Source: Chelonoidis abingdonii | Lineage: Eukaryota > Chordata > Testudines > Testudinidae | Assembly: GCF_003597395.2 (NCBI RefSeq) | Contig: NC_133771.1 | Location: 60,789,541 to 60,853,540 of the forward strand | Reading direction: 5' to 3' | Length of the DNA stretch: 64,000 bases | Shown: positions 21,788 through 33,949 of the stretch, piece after piece | Layout of the letters: every line of letters starts with the position of its first letter | How positions within the stretch are numbered: position 1 is the first letter of the stretch | Notes under the pieces: generated by a model | What the model was told of the DNA's origin: nothing | Seen by the model: only the letters and a program-made list of their open reading frames with translations | Databases searched by the model: none | Program-made: the position numbers and the translations under genes

Positions 21788-24700
21788 TATACATTCTGAT
21801 GGTTTCATAGTGTACATATTGCCAACATTTTGCCTTTTTAGTTTAATTCATTGGCTGATCCTCAGAGGAATTAAAGTCTTATAATCACCCCATGCCTCTG
21901 CATTATCGTTTGTATATATTGCTGCCCTGTGGACAGACTATCAGTTATGGAGTTTAGTTACAGTTCAACAGTATGTTTAGACTCACAAATACACTATGCT
22001 GTCTCTGCTCAGTACAAACAGAACTTTTCTCCCACTCTTTGCAGCGCAGTATGGTGTCTGGCAAAAATGACACAGCATATTTGAATGGGCTCATTGTATC
22101 TGACTGTTACAATGCTAAGAACATTTTCGTATAAGATTTATTTATAAATGATAATGGATAGAGGCTGAACTGTTAATGAAGTAGATCACTGGGACTTTTG
22201 TAAACAATTTCCTCTTTCCTAAGAGACAATGTTGAAGAATTTCTGGTTGTTATCCCAGAAACTGGAAACATTTCAGCAGCTCTGGGTAACCCCTGAAGAC
22301 AAGTAAAGCCACCATCTTCCATAGGCAGAGCTGAAAACAGGGAGCACCCTTAACTTCTCAGCATCTTCCCACATGTTGTCGGCTAACATAAATCTTTGCC
22401 ATAGGCTACAAAGAAAAACTATGAATGATCCTCTTAGAAGATGCTGAGCTAAGGCCAAGTACAGATGGATCAGGACTGCCTTTTGTACAAGCAACACAAA
22501 TGACTGCTTGAGGGCTTGTAATTTCGGCTCCACATGTACAAGGCAACTCCAAAGCTGACTTGACTTCCCTACTCAGGGAAGGGTGGTAAAGAGACAGAAC
22601 AGGAGACAACTCACAACCCAATTCATACTTCTGTCAATATTCTAATTTGCGGTTCTCCAAAGTCTACATTCAGAGAGAGGGGTACATGCCTGTTTATTTA
22701 TAGAAGACAGGTAGTCCATATAACATAGTTATATGCAGAACACTCTTTGTAGACTTTTTTCCCCATAGACAAGCTAATTTTAACAGCCTTATAGCAACAT
22801 GATGAAACATTTGAAAGCCTTCAAGTTCACTAAATTTCTTGCACTGAAGTTTTTTAGTTTGCCTTCAAACCCAAATATTGCTCTGCTTAAAATAAGCTAT
22901 TTTGCAGTTCCCCTATCTTTCCCTCTCACTCATTTAGAAACATCGGCAAAATGCTTTGGCCCCAAGTTTGAATTTCTCTCCATCTAATTTCTTATAGATA
23001 GTAATGATTTCACACATATGTTTCTCTCTCAGATCAGTCAGTGAAGCAGTGATTGGTTGAAGGGAGGAAATGTAATTTTTAAATGACTCACTGAGGGAAT
23101 GAAAAAAAACCTAGTCTGTCCAACCTGACCAGTCTCTTTAAAAGGGCTTTTTGAGGTGCCAGCCTCATTCCCACTTTTGGTGACTGTCACCTTCTCTGTC
23201 TCCCATACCAGTGCTGGAAAGTGCAACTTTTGACCTCACTGGGAATTGAGAGTGATCAACACTACAAGTTTTGCCAGTGTAACTCTGGGTTTGTCACTTG
23301 AGGCCTAGAAAAGATATTTGACAAATAGTAGCAGCAGATAAATGCCAATGATACCGATTAGCTCAGAAAGCATTGAGAGGCTCCTTTACAAAAGAGGTAA
23401 ACAGTTGACTGTCTTTCGTCCTCACTAATCGAAATCTATGAACTTAGTGCTTTGAAACAGCATCAAAAGATATTTATACCAATTGTGGTTCATTGTTGCT
23501 ACAGCAATTACTCATGGGAAAAATGTCTGCATATGTTGACGGGAAACTCATCTCTACTATAATTTAAATTTCTGAATAAGAATGTAATTCTATGATACAA
23601 GCAGCAGTGATTGTGATTACTGTTATAAGTAATTACTGTTATAAGAATTGGTTGTTTCTCATCATAGTATACTTTTTTGTGGTATCTTCCACAAAGTAAG
23701 TGTAACTATAGCTTGTAATTTGAAAAATTACTTATTCAGTCCATTACAGTCCTGGAAATCATGAACACATGACATGGGTAAGCCTTCATATCTGTCTTTC
23801 CAACAAGTCTTTGTTTGATAAAGTAAGGGGAAGTCATGTTGACCACTGATTTATTTTTAAAAGGACAATGCCACCATTTTTCTTAGCTTATCAGCTTGAA
23901 TGGCTATAAGGTAAGACTCTTCTCAGCAACTGAAAAGAGGCTACTTTTTACTTCACCAAAAATTATATCAATTTTCATCCCAGTTGGCCACTTCCAACAG
24001 AATGAAAATTCTGACTGTAGCTAAAGGATCAAATTTCACCCAGTTTCATAAGTGTAAATCCAGAGTAGCTCCAAATCCAGTTCTTTTCAAACACATAGGA
24101 GAAATGCCTCTTGCCTTTTAAACTGAAAGATTATTGGACTAAGCAAAAAAGGTCCAGTTTCCCTGTAGGTAAGATTTAAATTTACATATAATATAATAAT
24201 AATAATAATATGTGCACAGTTTTGCTGTTGAAGATAAAAATGCAGAAAGGGAATCACATGACAAATGCCAGTTACATAGTTTAATGCACTTCTGGAAGGT
24301 ACTAAGCATGGTATAAGAATTTGAATAAAACAGAACAGAGACAAACAAGAAATCTAGTTTTCTAACTTGTAAAATCACTTGAATTGTGTTCTCATAAACC
24401 CTGTTATAAATCCAGAATAACTCCATTGAATTCAGTGCAGTTATTTTGGTTTTATAGTGCATAACTGAGTGCAGAACCTGGCATTTGAATTCCAAAATAA
24501 ATAGAGACAAATCCGTAATACAACTTTTCCCCTCCAATTTTTTCATTTTTTTTTTTTTTGTAAATTAGATTGGGGAAAATCAGCTCTTCTTTATAAATTC
24601 TTACTGAGTCTAAATAAGTTATTTTTACGACACTGGCAAGTGCTGTTTCTGTGACAATAGATTTTCTCCCTCTTCTGTTTATCTGACTTTTGTTACCTCA

Positions 24701-24824
24701 CCTCTGAACTTCCTTAATAGTTTCTGTCTCCTGCCTCGTAGCCTCCCATTTACCAACTCCAAGATATGTAGCTGCCCATATGGTCTTTTTCTCCTTCCAT
24801 CTATTGTTTCTCTTAATGTTATTT
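21788..24824. other. Three kilobases without recognised gene or young repeat
   Basis: Only short frames, including a 135-codon minus frame at 24139-24546 made of low-complexity hydrophobic residues that includes the trinucleotide repeat as YYYYYY. There are faint ancient repeat traces near 24395-24440. Confidence 0.45.
24187..24211. repeat. (TAA)n microsatellite
   Basis: About six tandem TAA/AAT units interrupt AT-rich sequence. Confidence 0.8.
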
Positions 24825-24825
24825 T

Positions 24826-25233
24826 TAGAGCTGGTTAGGAATTTTTTGTCAAAACTTTTGTTTTCTTTGAAAATGCTTATTCATCAAAACTGTTCGTATT
24901 CCTCAACAAAAAAAAAATTGAAAAAAAGTTTTGCAATTGTCAAAACATTTTTTTTACATTTAAAAATGCAAAATTCTAGCTTACAGTTCAAAATGACTTT
25001 TTATTTAAAAATATAAGCTAATTATAGTAAAACATAATTAATTAAAATGGTTGAAATTGAAACGAAAGATTTCAAAATTATTGAAACAAAAGGTTTTGAC
25101 TGACTCATGCCATTTTTTCTGGAGTTTTGGTTCATGAAATTTTAACTTTTTGTCCCAATTAAGGATAGGGCTCTTTTTTTGATATGTCAAATATTTTCAT
25201 GAAATAGGCAAATTGTTTCCTTCCCAGCACTAG
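24826..25233. repeat. A/T-rich element with inverted ends
   Basis: The left end TAGAGCTGGTTAGGAATTTT and the right end, read inverted, TAGTGCTGGGAAGGAAACAA match in outline. Between them lies A/T-rich sequence dominated by TTTTGTCAAAAC and TTTTGAAA type words. This fits an old MITE-like family in turtles; the exact limits and class are uncertain. The 78-codon frame inside is low complexity. Confidence 0.4.
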
Positions 25234-26439
25234 GTATTCTTCCCTTTCCTTCTGCTCTAAGTACTCCAGTATAATGCAGAATTTCGTCAATTTCACTTTC
25301 TCTGAAATGCTCTATTTGAGTCAGCTACATATCAAAATAACTTAGTAAATCTCCACAAAAGGTTTTTTTAAAAGTAGAAAAGACAACACAAGTTAGCTCT
25401 ATGTAACCCCATGGTCAGTGTGTAATGCCTTCGCCTCTATGCTCAGTCCTCAGAGGCTATCAATCTTCTATGACTCTTTAGCTCAAGCTGTGATAATTCA
25501 TGCTTTTAGCTCTGGAAGTACCCAGTTCAATCTCCAGTGCGTTAACAAGATGGCAACTGAGTCACATAGAGAGTGTTATCAGAATTTCTAGAATAGAGTT
25601 CACCATTGGCCCTGACTGTTTAAGCATCACAAGAGCTTAAAAGCTTAGTTAAAGATAAAACAGATATGGCAATAAATTTCAAAACAATCTGTCAAATTTC
25701 TTATTGAGGCTTTAAGGAAAGAGATCTATTATTTTATTTCAAGTAAAAGGCTAAAATGTAGAAGAAATGACTTTTTTAATGAAAGGGCTTTTTCATTATG
25801 TGTGATAGAATATGAAGATTTGAAAGATTTGAATGATCTGAATTCATAAACTTAGCTGGCTTCTGAAGAACTACAGGGACTATGGGACAGATCTTTAGGC
25901 AATGGAAAGACCCTCATTGATTTCTGTGGGCTTTAGGTTAGGCCCTTTATATACTTTGTGCTTTCCTCTGAATTCTAACTTGAATTTATTTGGATATAGT
26001 TAAGTTTTGGAACTTGCTAGCAGCAAACTGGGAGAAAAATATCTAAACAAAAGTTTTTCTGCCTTTTTAATGAGCGTTTCTCTGGAATATGATTTAACAG
26101 CATTCTGTTTGTTACTCTGCTTCATACCATAATCCCCCATCCTGATCTTAATAGCTAGTTTACATCTAGTTGAGAGACTATAGTTGAGTAATCCAAAAAT
26201 AAAATGAAAGTTATCAAGATTAAGATAAACAAGCTGAAGGCAATCTGGCAATATGATAAAGAACTGTCTTAATTGTATGGAATGACCAAGCAGATGAAAG
26301 AGGAAACCCAAATAAGGGTGAACACAGATGAAATGACATCTTTGTTCATTCTGTTGTCAGAATGACCATTAATTGTAACTTGGGTATCTTTTGGTTAACG
26401 GGTTCCTGCAAACACATTAAATAAATGTAACTGATCAGC
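25234..26439. other. No gene; contains a tRNA-like relic
   Basis: Apart from the relic entered at 25474, no gene or young repeat is recognised. Confidence 0.35.
25474..25552 (+). repeat. Degenerate tRNA-derived SINE head
   Basis: TTTAGCTCAAGCTGTG resembles a polymerase III A box, and about 45 bases on GTACCCAGTTCAATCTCCAG resembles a B box. The spacing suits a tRNA-like head. No cloverleaf or tail is clear, so this is a relic rather than a tRNA gene. Confidence 0.4.
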
Positions 26440-27400
26440 CTTAAACATGATGGTGGAATAATGGGTTTCTTCTTGGCCTAGGATAATTTATCAGTGAGAA
26501 TGCAGATAAAGCCACTGAATAATCTTGATTGTTACTAGAAACCATCTTGAAAAAGCTCGATTGAAGGTGCCTTTGAAAACAGAAGTCTGCCATGAGCTTC
26601 ATATCATCATTGAAGGCCTTGTCAATTTCTGAGGACTGAGCTTAGTAGCTGCAGCCGATATCATTGCCACAGATAAACTTGGAATAGAGTATAGCTGGCA
26701 GGTCGTTGATGTACACATTGAACAATAATCATTGAAACAACTGAGACTTGAGGAAGGCCATAGATCTGACACTTCTGAGAGCTACACCAGTTGCCTATGT
26801 GTACTCTAAACTGCCTGTTTTGGGGAAAGAGCTCTACTACTTTGACCACCCAACGTGGGGCAACTCGAGAGTTTAAACAAAAGGTCTCTGTGCCAAACTG
26901 TGTCATACATGGTGGTCAAATCCAAGAAGACAGCTCTCATCTTTAGATTTTGCTGAAAACTGTTGGTCAAGATCCATGAGAACAGTGAGCTGCGTTTGTA
27001 TGCAGACCTCTTCAACCACCCACCAGCTCTCCTGTCTTCTAGATGTCCTTTTTGGTCGTCTGTGCCACCACAGGAAATGATGGTGGAATCTGCTTGGTAC
27101 AATGAGTCATCAGCAACCACAGTCATTAATCACTCTCTCACTACTGACCCAACCATCTGTCCACAAGGTTTTGATTTGCCAAGGCTCCTGTGGTCACTTG
27201 TTTTGAACAGGACAGGGCAACTGTGCGACCAATCTCTTTATTTGGGGTTTTTCTAATGACCCACAATGCAGCTTTGGTCATCTTCAGACTATGTTGCATA
27301 TCATTGTCGAGTGCCAACTGACTTATTTAGAAAGCGGGCTACTGACTGCCCACCTGGCTGATGATGCCGTCAAATGTCTGGGCATCCTGCTTATATGCTG
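26440..27400 (-). mobile_element. Decayed non-CR1 LINE reverse transcriptase
   Basis: On the minus strand near 26870-26945 the translation reads MRAVFLDLTTMYDTVWHRDL, a clear reverse transcriptase motif A (F-L-D-x-x-x-x-Y-D). A frame later come PRWVVKVVELFPQNRQFRVH, then GLPQVSVV (motif B, normally GLPQGSVLAP), then a decayed INDLPA-like segment. Frameshifts separate these parts and no YADD box is intact. The T-x-x-Y-D-T-V-W-H form differs from CR1 (F-S-K-A-F-D-T-V-S-H) and recalls Jockey/I-group LINEs. The outer limits are approximate. Confidence 0.6.
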
Positions 27401-27439
27401 ATATATATTGTTACTAGGGGAATAATTGAACTTCATTCA

Positions 27440-27800
27440 GATCAAACAAAAAAATGGAGTCTGAGATTTACTTGCGCCTGCCACACAGTTGAAGAGTGTC
27501 CTACTGAAGCCAGGTAGCAGATAGGAGAGTAGGGCTCCTCCATTCTCTCTCCTCTTAGCCCACTTGCGATTGTGAAAGTAGCTGCTCCAGAAATATAAGC
27601 AGGGAGATACTGTCTCACAGCCTGCAGCAGCAGCCTGACTACTTTCACTTCATCTTCCCCTCTCCGCCTCACGCTTTTGCCAGCTGCACCTTTGTCAGAG
27701 CTGAAATTGGCCCCAGTTGGACCAGATACTGCAAATGAATTGAGAGGCCACCTATAAAAGCCTCCAGCCCCATTGAAGAACCACTCTTCCAACACCAGGA
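27440..27800 (-). other. Unassigned G/C-richer block with 117-codon frame
   Basis: The minus strand carries a frame of 117 codons (27795 to 27442), with a TATA-like CTTTTATAGGTGG at its start. Predicted residues are not recognisable: an Arg/Glu-rich middle, no signal peptide, no known motif. It lies directly upstream, in minus-strand order, of the LINE at 26440-27400, so it could be that element's 5' region or an unrelated repeat. I cannot support a host gene. Confidence 0.3.
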
Positions 27801-28864
27801 TACTATATCATAGAGGCTTCATGTGTGCCTCCTACATTCTTTTATCATAGACAAACTGCATCTTGCCACTACTAAAAAAATGATTTGCTGAACACTATTA
27901 AGACACAGCATATTTTTGCAACTAGATATGTAAATAGTTGATACTGTGGGCTGTGGAGATAGAGAGGCTTTGGAAGATACTACAAGAGGTTCAGGATTAT
28001 GTTTAATGATGATAGATCTGACCTTGTGAACCTTCCTGTGTAAATTTCTGCTGTAATTCTCTGAAAAACATAATCTGGGAATCAAATGGAGAAATATGCT
28101 ATGAAGGGGTTGGGCCAAGAGCCTGAGTTACAGCGATAGAAGATCTATAGTTTATTGTGATTTTGACATTATATCAGAAAAATGACTGCTATTATCGCTC
28201 TGATGGTTGTTTACTCAGCAAAAGAATTTTATTCCAATTCATTTTATTATATTTCATGACTGGGTTGCTCAATTTTCTTAAGAAAGTAACTGGACTGATC
28301 AAGGCTAAATCATGTTCATTTTCAGATTTTTATAAAGGAAACCAAATTGATTGTTGCATATCTGGTGTAAACAGAGTGTCAAACTGTGCAACATAATATA
28401 GATTACCATTTGTAAGCACAATCTTTCTTAGGAATTTATGAGTTTGTAAAACCTCAAGGCTTAATTTAGGCATTGTATTGCTCCACATAAATCTGCTAAT
28501 CTTTCCCTGTGTTGCTTTTTATAACTATCTGACAATTGTAGAGGGAGATTACCAGATAAGAATGGCCATGTCTCCATAAATGTATTATTTTTATATGTCC
28601 ACACATTTACTCTTGGTATAGCACTCATCATCCTTTTTAGTACCCTCTTGTCCCTCCTTGGGATCATGACTCTTCTTTCATATCTAACTTTTTACTGTAA
28701 ATATTACCACTGGGGTTATTCATGGCAGTAAGTATTATGCTCAGTAGTAAGTGTTGGCAGGGATGAACTCTAGGCTCTTCTCCTATAAGCTCATATGAAT
28801 AGCTGAGCCCTTGCTTTGGCTGCTCTGACTTACGCTGGGGGGCCTGTCTGCAAGGATTGGGAAG
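27801..28864. other. No feature recognised
   Basis: AT-rich unique sequence with short frames only. Confidence 0.4.
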
Positions 28865-28926
28865 AAATCTGGGCCTCAGTGAAGTCAGTGGCAACAAGTC
28901 CATTGACTTCACTGGGGCCAAGATTT
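28865..28926. repeat. Ancient palindromic repeat
   Basis: AAATCTGGGCCTCAGTGAAG pairs with CTTCACTGGGGCCAAGATTT around a short centre, with arms of about 29 bases and several mismatches. The GAAGTCAGTGG / CCATTGACTTC words are typical of a widespread old foldback family; related copies are at 43124 and 58092. Confidence 0.6.
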
Positions 28927-29102
28927 CACTCAAAGGGTTAAAAAAGGTGGCATAAAGCTTCCCTGCTCAAGTTGACCCTATTTTCTAAGTTAAATGTGAG
29001 ATTTTTAGGGCCATGAAATTCTCAAGTATGCTTTTAAAATGTGTGGCTGTCACTACCACCAGCTCCTGACTTAGGAGGGAGAATTTTTTTCCAAGTAACT
29101 TA

Positions 29103-29386
29103 GTGTATGTCTACACTACCCACTGGATCGGCAGGCAGTGATTGATCCAGCAGGGGTTGATTTATCACGTCTAGTCAAGATGCAATAAATCGATCCCCAA
29201 GTGCTGTCCCGTTGACTTCTGTACTCCACTGCCACAAGAGGTGCAGGCGGAGTTGACGGGGGAGCGACAACAGTCGACTCACCGGTAAGTCAATTTAAGT
29301 ATGTCAACTTCAGCTACATAATTCACTTAGCTGAAGTTGCATAACTTAAATCGATTTCCCCCCCTTCCCCAAGTGTAGACGAGGCC
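29103..29386. mobile_element. PIF/Harbinger-type MITE (284 bp)
   Basis: TTA at 29100-29102 and 29387-29389 flanks ends GTGTATGTCTACACTACC and, inverted, GGCCTCGTCTACACTTGG. Interior words TCGATC and AAATCGATTT recur in both halves. Complete, non-coding, and related to the middle part of 2514-2842. Confidence 0.75.
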
Positions 29387-29389
29387 TTA

Positions 29390-32300
29390 GTATCTAAATG
29401 AATTTACCATGGAATATGGAACAAGAGGGTTAGCTTTCTGGGGTGCTGGAACATGGGGTGCTGGTGGTAATAGCAACCAAATTCATGTTTTCCACCCTAT
29501 ACAGGGGTTAGAGTTTTGTTCAATGGCTTTCAGTAGCCTCATCTGAAAAATTGTTCCAGTGCTCCTCCACCTGGAGCAAAAGAATAACTTTGACATTGTC
29601 TGCACTCATTGACTTTACTCACGCTGTTCATTTCCCTGAACTCATTCCACTGGACTGCTTGTTCCTGGTAAACACAGACAAATTGGGGCCAATCAGGTTA
29701 CATGAGCAGCAGCAGGAAAACATTAAATACATTAGCACAGCAGTTAGACACAGGTGAGAGCAAATTCCAAGGTTTTGGTGTTGAACGTAGAGTCGCACTG
29801 AGGAAACAGGAAATTAGTGAAGGATAGAATAATAAATTCAGGAAAATGTTCAGATAAGACTATCAGATAAGAAGTCTACTAGAAGTCTGCAAGAATCAAA
29901 TTTATTTCTTCTCTTCCATGGATAGATTCTTTTGTGTGTGATTCAAGTACACATGCTGCATTCCGCAATATTTACAAACATCAGACCACCAGCTGTAATG
30001 GTGCAGAGTGGCTTCAAATCATAGCTGCTGATGGTTTCAGTGTTTAATTTAGCTTTTCTTTATTTCAAAGAAATGATGCTCAATGAGCAGAACAAGAATT
30101 CCAAGGTTTGTTTTGAAGAGCCTATTTGCATCAAAAGCCTCCATTGCAATCCCGAGTCATTCATGTTCTCAGCACAATATTTCACATTCAAATCCCAGTG
30201 GCCAAAATGATATTTTATTTGTATTGTTTTCCCCCTGAATCATGGCCACAATGGGGAAAGGCTATTATGTTTGCACTCCTAATACAAGCCATTCATTTAA
30301 TATTATTTTTACTTTTTGATGAAATGAAATAGGGTAACAGTATGAGATGCACAGCTCAATCAATTGTGTTAACATGATTACATTTACCATTTTACAAACA
30401 CTCTGTAGAATTATTTTTAATAGTGAGTTAGAGTGAAGCAGATTTTAGAAAAAATATGAATAATCTGATCATATTAAGACTGCCAGTAATCAAGTTTCTC
30501 TGATCTTCCTGGCATTCTGACTTTAGAATTTTACTGACCACACTTCTAACTGCATTGGGCAATTGGGGAGTAAGACTGAGGTATCTGCTGGGAAGTTTCT
30601 ATAGTAGGTAAATGACAGCAGTTAAATTTCTTTAAGTGGGAGGAGCGGGGAAGGATAACGAACACCATAACAACTTTGTGCAAAACATTTGTTTTATCAT
30701 TCTGTTCTGCGTAAACAATGTGCTAATGAACTACTAAGTAAATGAAACATATGCATCAATATGAAAAGCTCCTGGGAATGGATCTGGTAACTAGCATCTG
30801 ATGTTACTTTTAAATCTGTGAAATGTGCAAAATAGCTCCACAGTTCATTTAGTCTGTGTACTTTTCATCCAGTTTAATGCTAGTGAGCTTATGTGCATAC
30901 TCACATATTACTTCTCTGTATTTCTTATGAAAATAAATTTCCTATTGCGGGCTGTACAAAGCCATAAAGGCTGTATACATATCACTTTCTGCAGCACATG
31001 GTGGTTAATGCTTCATTTAATTGTCCTTATTCATTTACACTTCCATATGCTAGAGCAGTACTTTTAAAACATATTTCTGTACATTTTGTAATATATGTTC
31101 ATAAATAGTCCTTGAATCAGTACCTAAACATTTCCTAATAAGGATCCAATGCCCTTTGTCTAATGCATCCTAGAAAGCCAATATTTGGTGTGTATTGGCA
31201 GCCTATTACAGGAGCAATTGAATTTCACACATGAAAAGCAAGGGTAATCTCTACTGTGTGCATGTAAAAGTTATATGCTGGTTTCTGTAGCCCTGTGGAA
31301 TAGAGAGGGATAGCAAACGTGCACTGTTTTTTTCCAACGCTCACAGTAACTCAGGTGTTACTGATCAGTCTGGACATACTCCCTTAAAACAATTCTCAGC
31401 ATAAGTGAAATACCACCTATTTTTCTTCAAATAATTATAAATTTCACTAGATGTCTAACAGTATCTCTGAATGATTTATATTCAGTCAGACTCAAGTGAT
31501 AAAGCACCAGCTCATTGTATATGAGGAACATTTAAGCACAAAAAAGGAGATTTGTATGCTCTTTCATTCAGTTATGGAAAGGAATTTACAATCCCACATA
31601 AATCCCAACAAACTTTCTCTGGAGATTGGGATGTCATGGAAACAATCCAGGTTTGACTCTTCACTGCTTCTATGGTTGTGAAGAAACAGCACTATAATAG
31701 CATCACTTTCTGGATCTCCATGTAGACAGCAACCTAGCCTGGGCAATGTCCCTCCAGCTGTCCCTCTCAGTTCTCCTGACTTCGAGAAACCAGTGAGGAT
31801 GCTAGTGCTGTTCACACTAAACAGCAGGGAAGACATATTTGGTCAGCCACATAATACTGAGCAGTTAAAATAAACTGCTGATAACCAACACATTCATGGG
31901 TTCCACTGACGCGGTACCAAAAACAAGAAATGGCAAGTGGTTGAGGCCACGTTGAGAATGTTTGTTAGTGCCTGCTGAGCCTAAGATTCTCCACGTTAAT
32001 ATATGATGAACCAAAGCGAGACACTTGTCTGATACATGCATGGCCCTATGACATACATCACTGTGCAGAGGCATTATTGCGATAGCCGAGCTCTTCACAT
32101 TGACAGTCTATGTGGCTGTTAATGGTTGGTAACATTTCAAGGATTGACTTATAAGCAGTAAAATTAAGCCCAAATACCAATGCTGGTTTATTGATCTGTT
32201 GGGGTGAGTTGCAGAGCACTCTTGTTCCAGGATGCTGTTAAAAGGTAATTAGATGTACTGATAGCTGACTTTACTAATTCTAGCACATGCTTGGCTGGGG

Positions 32301-33294
32301 GTAAGGAGTTTATATTAATTTGCTCCTGAGAGTGAATAATGCTGAAACATAGTGACCTATCTGTGGCATTATGATGCTACAGTCCACTCTACATTTTGTT
32401 TATTGTTAAAGGTTTTTAGCCAGTGCTTCACATTGACTGACTGTCACCTTTTCTGACCTGTACAGAAGCAATAGATGGTGTAAATTCTTGTGTACCAGGA
32501 TTGTAACATGCATATTTCTCTCTAATGACAACAGTTTTTACTCCTGCAGGCTTTTAAAACCTTGCTGGGTACAGGGAATATGTTTCAAGATTTACCACTC
32601 TTTTTCACTCATTCTTTTGTACTTGTACACCCTACCTGCCCCTTTTGAAAGAGAATTCTGTGCAGTGACTGGAGTGGACTGGTGTGATGCTGTTAGTGGC
32701 CATCCCTTCTTGGATGAACCCTAGCAATTCAGCAACCAGTGACTCAGTTTTGGGCAGTCCGGCTGTCTGGGCCTGATCCCCATCCACTAAATTCTGTGAT
32801 AGTTTTTCCACTGATTTTAGTGAGTGCTGCAATGGGTGCACAGAAAGGATCACTCTCTGTAGTCGGGGTGAAAGGTTGTGCTGAACCCCAGTGATGCTGA
32901 GTACATGGGGAGCTGGTTCAGCCTGCCAATCTGCACTGGGTATATTCAGCCTTCCAGCTGCATTTCTGTGTTGCACAGGTGTGCTTGTGCTGTCACTGTG
33001 ACTGGCATGGCCATGGTATGTTAGCATGTCAGTTTCTCAGAGCAAGGTTTACACGATCTCTCCTCACTGCCCTATTTCAAGTCAAATGAAACAATCTATT
33101 AATGTTATGGAATTACCTGATGAGCATGTACCATCAGTAAACTGTAGCAGTGGCTTTGAATTCTCATGCTGAGTCTATTTTCCTGTAACTGCTTCCTAAT
33201 TGAAAGAAACCTTGGCACTTAGATAAAACACTAAGTGAGGACAGTAATGGTACCTCTACATATATTTGCAGCTGGATCTTAAAGTTTGCCTATG
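29390..33294. other. Repeat-poor stretch, no gene recognised
   Basis: Nearly 4 kb without a young repeat or a convincing exon. Frames reach only 60-131 codons and lack motifs. If conserved between species it could hold regulatory sequence; the sequence alone does not show this. Confidence 0.4.
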
Positions 33295-33949
33295 TTGGAT
33301 CTGAGTCAACAGTGTGCCCTTGTTACCAAGAAGGCTAACGGCATATTGGGCTGCATTAGTAGGAGCATTTCCAGCAGATTGAGTGAAGTGATTATTCCCC
33401 TCTATTTGGCACTGGTGACACCACATCTGGAGTATTGCATCCAGTTTTGAGCCCTCCACTACAGAAGGGATGTAGACAAATTGGAGCGAGTCCAGTGGAG
33501 GGCAACAAAAATGATTAGGGGGCTGAGGCACATAACTTATGAGGAGAGGCTGAGGGAACTGGGCTTATTTAGTCTGCAGAAGAGAAGAGTGAAGGGGGAT
33601 TTGATAGCAGCCATCAACTACTTGAAAGGGGGTTCCAAAGAGGATGGAGCTCGGCTGTTCTCAGTGGTGGCAGACGACAGAACAAGGAGCAATGGTCTCA
33701 AGTTGCAGTGGGGAAGGTCTAGGTTGGATACTAGGAAAAACTATTTCACTAGGAGGGTGGTGAAGCACTGGAATGGATTACCTCAGGAGGTGCTGGAATC
33801 TCCATTCTTAGAGGTTTTTAAGGCCCAGCTAGACAAAGCCCTGTCTGGGATGATTTAGATGGGGTTGGTTCTGCTTTGAGCAGGGAATTGGACTAGATGA
33901 CCTTCTGAGGTCTCTTCCAACCCTAAGTCCATGATTCTATGATTCTATG
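33295..33949 (+). mobile_element. CR1 LINE 3' end
   Basis: The copy keeps the end of the second CR1 reading frame, the 3' untranslated stretch (GGGATGATTTAGATGGGGTT, GACTAGATGACCTTCTGAGG) and the terminal tandem ATGATTCTATGATTCTATG, the short tail repeat of CR1. It is 5'-truncated like most CR1 copies. Divergence is low enough for one frame to remain open over 125 codons (see 33481-33858). Confidence 0.9.
33481..33858 (+). pseudogene. C-terminal fragment of CR1 ORF2 (reverse transcriptase protein)
   Basis: The frame begins at an internal Met and encodes the region after the polymerase domain. Motifs in order are [72 protein letters not shown], then a stop. Upstream, the same protein can be followed in another frame through [20 protein letters not shown] and [14 protein letters not shown], so at least one frameshift separates them. 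It lacks the endonuclease and polymerase active sites and cannot work. It is not a host gene. Confidence 0.85.

Noticed and set aside
24139..24546. 135-codon minus frame
   Set aside because: It includes the TAA microsatellite translated as poly-Tyr; no domain.
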